Of a DNA stretch of 5,051 nt, positions 1 through 5,051 are shown piece after piece (the first letter of the stretch is position 1; each line of letters starts with the position of its first letter). The notes below the pieces were generated by a model, which worked only from the letters and a program-made list of their open reading frames with translations, was not told the origin of the DNA and did not search any database. Source of the stretch: Planctomycetaceae bacterium. Its GTDB lineage: Bacteria > Planctomycetota > Planctomycetia > Planctomycetales > Planctomycetaceae. The position numbers and the translations under genes were made by a program. The DNA lies in contig JALQWE010000330.1 of assembly GCA_023258825.1 (NCBI GenBank), positions 1 through 5,051 on the forward strand, written 5' to 3'.

Positions 1-904
1 CATCAATTCCACTGCTGACCACCTGCATTTTCCCAGTCAGCTCTTCGATTGTGGCTGAAAACAGCGTCAGCGGATTCTCGGACGTCATACGGGACTGCGG
101 GTCCAGCACGAGCCGTTCCAGCCGGTGCAGGTGGGCGTGCAGCGACTGGTCCAGCAGGGGCACGAGGTCTCGGGCATCCTCGCGGATTTTTTTGGTGACG
201 GCCTGAACAAGATCGCGTTCCTGGTGCCGCTGGGTGACCGAGAGCACCCGAGGGGCCGAATTGTCCTGCCGTTGGTCCAGCTCTCGAGTGTCCACCAGAC
301 GGCCGAACGGTGATTCCGATTTGCGTGCGGCCTTCATGGCAGCCTGCACATTTTCCAGCAGGGACTGAGCCTTGCGGGAATCGGGTTCTATTTTGAGGAC
401 CTCCAGAAAGGCTTTCTGGGCCAGACTGTGATTGCCGGCTTCTGTATAAATGCGGCCGAGATTCAGGTGCGCGTCGGCCATGCGTGGATTGAGTTTCAGG
501 GCTTCCTTGTAGGCAGAGATCGCCATCGTGGTCATTTTCAGACCGCGTTGTGCGAAGCCGAGGTTGTACCATGCATCGGCACATCGTCGATCGCGTTGAA
601 CGGCACGTCGCAGCACCTCGGCCGCCCTGCGAAAATCCTCCTGCCGATTCAGTGTGGCCCCCAGATTGACCCAGCCCGCGGCATTCATCGGAAAACGCTG
701 CGTCATCTGTTCGAAGGCCTGCACGGCTGCTGGGTAATCCTTCGCCGCAAAGCAGGCGATGCCCAGCAGGAAAATTGCATCTTCTGCAATGGATTCGTCT
801 TCCTGCAGATTCTGCAGGAGCTGAATGGCGTCTACGAAGCAGCGGGATTTGATCAGTTGGCGGGCTTGCTGCAGAAGGTCGTGTGAAGAAGTGTCGGAAT
901 TCAT
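1..904 (-). CDS. TPR-repeat protein, 3'-truncated by the window edge
   Basis: The minus-strand frame is open from the ATG at 904 to the left edge, giving 301 codons with no stop. Four consecutive 34-residue tetratricopeptide repeats can be read at about residues 41-74, 75-108, 109-142 and 143-176. Each has the expected W/Y/F-x-x-LG-x-x pattern, with A near position 20 and P or an equivalent near position 32 (for example ADAWYNLGFAQRGLK and ADAHLNLGRIYTEAG). Residues 8-40 look like a degenerate extra helical pair. There is no signal peptide or membrane segment, so the visible part is probably cytosolic. TPR arrays are protein-interaction scaffolds, so no enzymatic role can be assigned. Residues 200-301 leave the repeat pattern and form a charged, mostly helical segment (RDLVQAVTKKIREDARDLV...) that I do not recognise. 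The start is supported by a GGAG seven bases upstream. The gene diverges from the protease gene. The C-terminus is not visible. Confidence 0.9.
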   Translation of the reverse strand, partial: MNSDTSSHDLLQQARQLIKSRCFVDAIQLLQNLQEDESIAEDAIFLLGIACFAAKDYPAAVQAFEQMTQRFPMNAAGWVNLGATLNRQEDFRRAAEVLRRAVQRDRRCADAWYNLGFAQRGLKMTTMAISAYKEALKLNPRMADAHLNLGRIYTEAGNHSLAQKAFLEVLKIEPDSRKAQSLLENVQAAMKAARKSESPFGRLVDTRELDQRQDNSAPRVLSVTQRHQERDLVQAVTKKIREDARDLVPLLDQSLHAHLHRLERLVLDPQSRMTSENPLTLFSATIEELTGKMQVVSSGID

Positions 905-911
905 GGTTCGA

Positions 912-915
912 CTCC
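912..915 (-). promoter_or_regulatory. Shine-Dalgarno site of the TPR gene
   Basis: GGAG on the minus strand lies seven bases before the ATG at 904. This is the clearest ribosome binding site in the window and it supports that ATG as the start. Confidence 0.6.
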
Positions 916-1037
916 GAGGCAGGTCACCGGCGTGAGCAAAAAATGCGATCCGTCGCAAAACGGAGTTACCGCATTGGAATGGGTGATCGAGTGGGTTGGC
1001 GGGAATCACCGAATCGGGGCTGCAGTTGTCAAATCTC

Positions 1038-1073
1038 TGCCGGTTTTCGCTGAAGGACTGGCGAAACCCGGCA
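1038..1073. repeat. Imperfect 13-bp inverted repeat (stem-loop)
   Basis: The left arm TGCCGGTTTTCGC (1038-1050) and right arm GCGAAACCCGGCA (1061-1073) pair at 12 of 13 positions, with one T/C mismatch and a 10-base loop. No T-run follows on either strand, so it does not look like an intrinsic terminator. Its place between two divergent starts would suit an operator or a leader RNA structure. The function is inferred from position only. Confidence 0.6.
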
Positions 1074-1309
1074 AGCAGGGTTCTCAGGGTAACAGTTTGC
1101 CCGGACTGATGAGAATTGTAAATTCGAAGAAACCCGCTTTTTGCGGTGCGTCAGATCTTTCCCGACTTGCCAATGTCAAACGGGGCAAGAAGGCGCGAAG
1201 GGGTAGCCACCTGTTCAAGCCTCAAATCCGTCTCTGACGATCGACACAGCACATGCGTTCAAAACGCCACGGTCGTACTCTTTGAAGAGAACCCGGTCGA
1301 AGAATGTGC

Positions 1310-1312
1310 AGG
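1310..1312 (+). promoter_or_regulatory. Weak Shine-Dalgarno candidate deciding the protease start
   Basis: AGG lies six bases before the ATG at 1319, whereas the alternative ATG at 1304 has only a weak GAAG immediately before it. This modestly favours the later start. Confidence 0.35.
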
Positions 1313-1318
1313 TACCGA

Positions 1319-2776
1319 ATGTCTCGATTGTTGGTCAGAAACGTGCTGGCTGTCTCCCTGCTGACCGCCGGTTTGTTTCCTCCCCGTGCTTCTGCGGACG
1401 ACGCCAGGCAGACGCCGCTGGTGCGCGCTGTGCAGCAGTCCGGAAAGTCGGTCGTGAACATCCACACGGAAAAGGTGGCCAGTGACGATCGCGACGGCAA
1501 GTTTTTCGCCACGAAGCCGCGAAAAGTGACCGGGATGGGGACAGGAATCGTCGTCGACGAACGCGGTTACATTGTGACCAATTTTCATGTGATTCAGGAT
1601 GTGGACCTGATCACCGTGACTTTGATTGATGGCAGCGCCTTTGATGGCAGCGTGGTTTCGTTTGACCGACGACAGGACCTGGCCGTGATTCGAGTGGAGT
1701 CGCCGACGCCGCTGACCGTCATGCCCATGGGGACCTCCAGCGACCTGATGCTGGCCGAGACCGTTTATGCCGTGGGGAATGCGTTTGGCTATGAACACAC
1801 AGTGACTTCCGGCATCATCAGTGCGCTGCACCGTGACGTGGAAGTGGATGAGGTGCAGTCGTACGAAAACCTGATCCAGACGGATGCCAGTATCAATCCC
1901 GGCAACAGTGGTGGACCGCTGCTGAACCTGAACGGAGAAGTGATCGGGATCAATGTGGCGATTCGCTCCGGCGCCCAGCGGATTGGATTTGCGATTCCAA
2001 TTGATGATGCACGCCGGACGATTGCTCGTCTGCTGAGCGTCGAGAAGCTCAACGGATTCACCCACGGGCTGCAGACTGTCGACATCAAGACGCCTCAGGA
2101 AAAGAAACTGGTGGTGGAATCGGTCAGTAAGGGGACCGCGGCAGAGTTAAGCGGGCTGGCGGCTGGTGACATCATTCGAAACGTTCGAGGCATCACGGTT
2201 GTGGATGCGACGGATCTTGAACGAGCACTGCTGGATCTGCCGCGCGGGCAGACGGTGGACGTCAGGATTCTTCGCGACGGCCGGGAACAGGTGCGTCAGT
2301 TGACTGTCGGCAGCGGACAGGCCACGGCTGACTTCAACGGGACAGAGTCCGTGGAAGTCGTGCGTCGGGCCGAGACATCGACTTCCGCGGCCTTGCCAGT
2401 CCTTGCAGTGACGAAAACGGCAGAGGTGGATGATCCGGCGCTGGTGCGAACATGGCAGGTGCTGGGCGTTCGCCTGCGAACTCTGACCACAGCGGAGCAG
2501 CAGGAGATTACTCAGCGAGCCTATCCCGGTGCCCGCGGTCCTGTGCGCTATAATGGCGGCCTGAAGGTGCTGGAGATCCGGCCCGAAAGTGTCGCGGCAC
2601 CACTGTTGCGGGAAGGCGACATTCTGCTGGGCCTTGACGGGTTTGAAACTGTGAGCACCGGAAACCTCGGATTCATCCTCGGCGAAGCGCGAATCACCGG
2701 GATGGCCAAAATGAAATGCCAGTACTTCCGACAGGGGACAAATCCTCTGGAAGGAACCTTAAGTCTGACGAAGTAG
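1319..2776 (+). CDS. HtrA/Deg-family secreted serine protease with two PDZ regions
   Basis: This encodes an exported trypsin-fold endopeptidase (MEROPS family S1C), expected to degrade or hold misfolded extracytoplasmic proteins. With the start at 1319 (485 residues), residues 1-26 form a signal peptide: basic SRLLVR, hydrophobic core VLAVSLLTAGLF, and an ASA|DD cleavage site. The triad is intact: His90 in TNFHV (codon 1586-1588), Asp120 in RQDLAVIRV (1676-1678) and Ser197 in NPGNSGGPL (1907-1909). The oxyanion loop and the downstream IGFAIP segment are also conserved. PDZ1 spans about 248-331 (VVESVSKGTAAELSGLAAGDII). A Thr/Glu-rich linker follows at about 333-375. A divergent second PDZ covers about 380-485 (GGLKVLEIRP...LLREGDILLGLDG). 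The length is typical of DegP/DegQ-like proteins. An in-frame ATG at 1304 would add five residues (MCRYR) and slightly spoil the signal peptide, so 1319 is preferred. DegP, DegQ and DegS orthology cannot be told apart here, so no symbol is given. Confidence 0.95.
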   Translation: MSRLLVRNVLAVSLLTAGLFPPRASADDARQTPLVRAVQQSGKSVVNIHTEKVASDDRDGKFFATKPRKVTGMGTGIVVDERGYIVTNFHVIQDVDLITVTLIDGSAFDGSVVSFDRRQDLAVIRVESPTPLTVMPMGTSSDLMLAETVYAVGNAFGYEHTVTSGIISALHRDVEVDEVQSYENLIQTDASINPGNSGGPLLNLNGEVIGINVAIRSGAQRIGFAIPIDDARRTIARLLSVEKLNGFTHGLQTVDIKTPQEKKLVVESVSKGTAAELSGLAAGDIIRNVRGITVVDATDLERALLDLPRGQTVDVRILRDGREQVRQLTVGSGQATADFNGTESVEVVRRAETSTSAALPVLAVTKTAEVDDPALVRTWQVLGVRLRTLTTAEQQEITQRAYPGARGPVRYNGGLKVLEIRPESVAAPLLREGDILLGLDGFETVSTGNLGFILGEARITGMAKMKCQYFRQGTNPLEGTLSLTK

Positions 2777-2874
2777 AGGGAGCAAGGCCGTCGACAACAG
2801 GCAGAGGCAGGGCAGGGGTCGGCAACGGCGGGCAGAAATGCCGGGACCTGGCTGTCCGGCTAAGTTGGCGGAGC

Positions 2875-2888
2875 GCAGTGCGCACTGC
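2875..2888. repeat. Perfect 14-bp palindrome
   Basis: GCAGTGCGCACTGC reads identically on both strands with no spacer. It lies about 100 bases after the protease stop. It could be a dimeric protein-binding site or part of a folded 3' UTR. With no loop it would not make a good hairpin by itself. Confidence 0.5.
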
Positions 2889-2913
2889 AGACGGCGAAGG
2901 AATAAGTTTGGTC

Positions 2914-2937
2914 GAATCCCGGGGCCTGAGGGGATTC
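2914..2937 (+). terminator. Candidate terminator hairpin downstream of the protease gene
   Basis: GAATCCC (2914-2920) and GGGATTC (2931-2937) form a perfect seven-base stem around a 10-base loop, followed by the moderately T-rich ATTTCTT. It lies 138 bases past the stop codon. The weak T-tract and modest stem make it a borderline intrinsic terminator. The left arm also resembles a tRNA T-loop, but no tRNA fits. Confidence 0.35.
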
Positions 2938-3122
2938 ATTTCTTCACATCGGCAGCGAATTTGAGTAAAAATACGACCGGCAGTTGGCGGGCCGCGGTCA
3001 CCAGCAGTGTCGGCCAATGAATTCACAACTCTGGATCTGGATTGGTGTTCGGCCGCACAGGTGCTGATTTTCCCGGTTTCGCAGGAATCCTGGGACAGAA
3101 TGTGCTGAAAAGGCTGATTTTG

Positions 3123-3152
3123 TTGTGATTCGGCCCAGTAATGTCGTAAAGT
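3123..3152 (+). promoter_or_regulatory. Weak sigma-70-like promoter candidate for the zinc-ribbon gene
   Basis: TTGTGA (3123-3128) and TAAAGT (3147-3152) are separated by 18 bases, and each matches the -35 or -10 consensus at four of six positions. Transcription would start near 3159, just before the inverted repeat at 3162-3172. The match is modest and could be chance. Confidence 0.3.
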
Positions 3153-3272
3153 AGGCTAGAGGTCGATTCGACGGTTGCACACCGGACTGTCGGATTCATG
3201 GAAATTCCCGTAAAAACCGTTCCGGGGCTTGCTGCCAATCCTGCAAAGGTGTGCGGCGAAGACACGTTTTCT

Positions 3273-4964
3273 ATGTCAGCGGTAATTCGTACCTGCCCAG
3301 GGTGTCAGTCTGTCATTCTATCCGACACGGATCAGTGTCCGGACTGCGGTCACGTTTTTTATAAACGTCGCGGTTCTGAGGTGACGGACAACACGTTCGG
3401 GACCAGCACAGACGCACCGCGCGCTGCCGGTGGTGTTCGCGAAGCGTGCCCTCACTGCGGAGAAATGGTCCGCGCGGGGCTGCTGAGATGCTGGAGCTGC
3501 AATGGATTCATGCGCGCGGACATTGCTGCGCGGTACCATGACCTGACCACCAATCCTCAGAAAATCATCTACAGTACGATTCCGCCAGAGCAGCGTCAGG
3601 ATTATTTGCCAGCGCGTGCGGCCACCGGACCCGGTGTCGAAGACGCCGACGAGTTCACTCTGGCAGACGACCTGCTGCCAGTGGGATCACGCAAAGCCGA
3701 CGCTGCACCACCCGCTGTTTCGGCGGTCGTTCTGGACGCGATCACAAAGCCAGTTTCCGATGGGCCGGACAAACCACAGACGGTGACACCGGGCGGCGAC
3801 GTCAGTGCTCCAGCCGGCGCCAAAGCCGCTGATACGGCGGAACCAGAGAAAGCAGCGGCCGCGGCAAAGTCCGCCGACGGAGTAGCACCAGCCAAACCGG
3901 TCACTGATGACTTGTTCGCCATTGCGATGCAGGAACAGAAAGACGATCGCCGACGTCGCAATGAACGCATGGCAGAGCGCCAAAAGCGACAAATGCTGAT
4001 GCCCTGTAAGTGCGGAGCATGGATTCGGGTTCAGGACGATATGGCCGGCAAGGTGGTCCGTTGTCGACAGTGCCAGAATCCGGTTCAGGTGCCGGAGATC
4101 CGCAGAAAGAGCGTTGAAAAGAAAGAAGAGAAAGTTGTTCCTCGGCTGGATGTCACCTGGATCAACGATGTGTGGTTTCATGTGCTGACCCCCACATCTG
4201 TAGTTCTGAAGCCGGGAAGTCTGACCAGCCAGCATACCGAAGCAGACATCGCGATTACAGATTCCGGAGTTCACATCGTCGCGTTCTCGGCCGGAGAACC
4301 GAAAAAGAAATCTCTCCTGAGCTTCGGGTCTTCGGACAAGAAGCCAGACCGCGCGGCTCATCGTCGTCAGGTTCGGGAGCAGGTCGATGCCACTGGTGAT
4401 CTGAAAGCTCTGACCAATTGTGAAGTCCGGACCATTTCACGCGAGCAGGCGGCTGAACTGAAACTGGTGCAGCCAGTCGTCAAGGTTCACGAATCGATGT
4501 TTGCCGGGGTTCCGGTCTTCGGCGAAGGCCGGATCGCCGTCTACCTCCCGATCGCTCAGGAAGCCGGACAACAGGCCTACTGCTCGTTTCCGCTCTCTGC
4601 CTGGCGCAGTTTCAGCAATCGACTCAGGGAACTGTTCGGTGTGCAGCTGCCTTCCGCAGAGAATGGTGTGCCGGATTCAGAGAAGGCCGAAACACTCAGC
4701 TGCTTCGTGACTCAGGCCAAGGTCGAATCGGTCCGGAATCTGATTTACTACCAGCAGGATCCGTCCTTTGAACTGGAACTGACCGGCTACAAGTGCAAAG
4801 CCTGTGGCGCGGCTGTCAGCGAAGAAGGACGTAAGAAGAACAAGCTGGGCGGCGCCAACGGCAAGGCGATTGCCAAAGCCAAATGCCCCAAGTGCAGCGG
4901 AAAAATGGGTGAAGAGCCGCTGTACAAGCTGAAGAAGGTCGCCGAGAAAACCGCCTCGGAGTGA
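3273..4964 (+). CDS. Hypothetical protein with four zinc ribbons and an unknown central domain
   Basis: I do not recognise a named family. With the ATG at 3273 (563 residues) there are four Cys4 sites: C8/C11-C22/C25, C59/C62-C73/C76, C245/C247-C264/C267 and C508/C511-C538/C541. The first two share the same 2-10-2 spacing (CPGC...CPDC and CPHC...CWSC) and look like tandem zinc ribbons. The third (CKC...CRQC) is the pattern I associate with planctomycete proteins. The fourth has a 26-residue Lys/Gly-rich insert between its Cys pairs. Residues 115-215 are an Ala/Pro/Asp-rich, probably disordered linker, followed by a highly charged helix (DDRRRRNERMAERQKRQ). Residues 291-455 look like a folded alpha/beta domain of unknown type. 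There is no signal peptide or membrane segment, so it is likely cytosolic. An in-frame ATG at 3198 would add 25 residues. I prefer 3273 because it places the first CxxC seven residues after Met, but neither start has a good ribosome site. Confidence 0.85.
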   Translation: MSAVIRTCPGCQSVILSDTDQCPDCGHVFYKRRGSEVTDNTFGTSTDAPRAAGGVREACPHCGEMVRAGLLRCWSCNGFMRADIAARYHDLTTNPQKIIYSTIPPEQRQDYLPARAATGPGVEDADEFTLADDLLPVGSRKADAAPPAVSAVVLDAITKPVSDGPDKPQTVTPGGDVSAPAGAKAADTAEPEKAAAAAKSADGVAPAKPVTDDLFAIAMQEQKDDRRRRNERMAERQKRQMLMPCKCGAWIRVQDDMAGKVVRCRQCQNPVQVPEIRRKSVEKKEEKVVPRLDVTWINDVWFHVLTPTSVVLKPGSLTSQHTEADIAITDSGVHIVAFSAGEPKKKSLLSFGSSDKKPDRAAHRRQVREQVDATGDLKALTNCEVRTISREQAAELKLVQPVVKVHESMFAGVPVFGEGRIAVYLPIAQEAGQQAYCSFPLSAWRSFSNRLRELFGVQLPSAENGVPDSEKAETLSCFVTQAKVESVRNLIYYQQDPSFELELTGYKCKACGAAVSEEGRKKNKLGGANGKAIAKAKCPKCSGKMGEEPLYKLKKVAEKTASE

Positions 4965-4967
4965 CGT

Positions 4968-5003
4968 AACGCCCCATAAAGGGGACATTCTACTTTAGGC
5001 GTT
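4968..5003 (+). terminator. Nested inverted repeats just after the zinc-ribbon gene
   Basis: Starting three bases after the stop codon, AACGCC (4968-4973) can pair with GGCGTT (4998-5003). Overlapping its left arm is a tight hairpin CCCC-ATAAA-GGGG (4972-4984), followed by ACATTCTACTTT. The two pairings compete for two bases. The position suits a terminator, but the T-tract is broken by A and C. A dispersed REP-like repeat is an equally reasonable reading. The rest of the window to 5051 shows nothing else I can support. Confidence 0.35.
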
Positions 5004-5051
5004 CCCGTGTGGTTGTCTGGCCTTCGCGATGGCTCCGAACTACGTTTGACC

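Larger units (their letters stand above)
905..1318. other. Divergent intergenic region between TPR and protease genes
   Basis: These 414 bases separate the starts of two divergent genes and should contain both promoters. Short open frames exist on both strands but encode low-complexity, basic peptides with no family resemblance, so I treat the region as non-coding. It holds a strong imperfect stem-loop at 1038-1073, a smaller hairpin followed by six T residues on the minus strand at 938-964, and a short inverted repeat GAATT-GTA-AATTC at 1113-1125. I could not find a convincing sigma-70 -35/-10 pair for either gene. Either the promoters use another sigma factor or they are too diverged to see by eye. 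Confidence 0.6.
2777..3197. other. Intergenic gap between protease and zinc-ribbon genes
   Basis: This 421-base stretch has no convincing gene. Its left end (2800-2835) is purine- and G-rich, with four GGCAG copies. It then contains a perfect palindrome at 2875-2888 and a hairpin at 2914-2937. A nine-base direct repeat GCTGATTTT occurs at 3063-3071 and 3113-3121, exactly 50 bases apart. A weak promoter candidate lies at 3123-3152, with an inverted repeat GTCGA-T-TCGAC just after it at 3162-3172. If the zinc-ribbon gene starts at 3273 rather than 3198, the gap extends by 75 bases as its leader. Confidence 0.6.

Noticed and set aside
3..584. A 193-codon minus-strand open frame
   Set aside because: It overlaps the TPR gene in another frame on the same strand, and its product is a Pro/Arg/Gly-rich shadow with no domain.
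428..886. A 152-codon plus-strand open frame
   Set aside because: It is antisense to the TPR repeats and has no recognisable family. The opposite strand encodes four consensus TPR units.
932..1237. A 101-codon frame starting with GTG in the divergent region
   Set aside because: It has no ribosome site or domain, and it crosses the strong stem-loop at 1038-1073. It is probably chance.
1259..2065. A 268-codon minus-strand open frame
   Set aside because: It is antisense to the protease catalytic domain, and its His/Arg/Gln-rich product is typical of a shadow frame in GC-rich DNA.
2800..2835. Four GGCAG copies, possible tandem repeat or G-quadruplex
   Set aside because: The copies are irregularly spaced and most G-runs are only two or three bases long, so this looks like simple compositional bias.
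2901..2937. Possible tRNA T-arm (GGTCGAATCCC)
   Set aside because: The five bases before and after the loop do not pair, and no acceptor, D or anticodon arms can be placed upstream.
3063..3121. Two GCTGATTTT copies 50 bases apart, considered as a CRISPR or iteron start
   Set aside because: There are only two nine-base copies, with no third unit and no further similarity around them.
3687..4361. A 224-codon minus-strand open frame
   Set aside because: It is antisense to the zinc-ribbon gene and the product shows no motif.

Overview
The window looks like a stretch of chromosome from a planctomycete or close relative. This is an inference from three things: moderately GC-rich DNA, a secreted HtrA-type protease with a divergent C-terminal PDZ region, and a cytosolic protein with several zinc ribbons. 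One of those ribbons (CKCGAWIRVQDDMAGK...CRQC) is of a style I associate with planctomycete proteins. Shine-Dalgarno signals are weak or absent at two of the three starts. No taxonomic marker gene is present, so the assignment is tentative.

Layout. Positions 1-904, minus strand, hold the N-terminal 301 codons of a TPR-repeat protein that runs off the left edge. Positions 905-1318 are a divergent intergenic region with a marked imperfect stem-loop at 1038-1073. Positions 1319-2776, plus strand, encode an exported trypsin-like serine protease of the HtrA/Deg family with an intact His-Asp-Ser triad and two PDZ regions. Positions 2777-3197 are a 421-base non-coding gap with a candidate terminator, a perfect 14-base palindrome and a weak promoter candidate. 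Positions 3273-4964 (or 3198-4964 if the earlier ATG is used), plus strand, encode a 563-residue protein with four separate Cys4 zinc-ribbon sites around an Ala/Pro-rich linker and an unrecognised central domain. The last 87 bases carry nested inverted repeats that could be a terminator or a dispersed REP-like element.

The three genes do not form an obvious operon. The TPR and protease genes diverge from a shared intergenic region and could be co-regulated. The zinc-ribbon gene is codirectional with the protease but lies more than 400 bases downstream and probably has its own promoter. A plausible division of labour is extracytoplasmic protein quality control for the protease and intracellular protein-protein or nucleic-acid interactions for the other two, but nothing here shows a joint pathway. 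I found no mobile element, CRISPR array, tRNA or rRNA. The most novel item is the four-ribbon protein.
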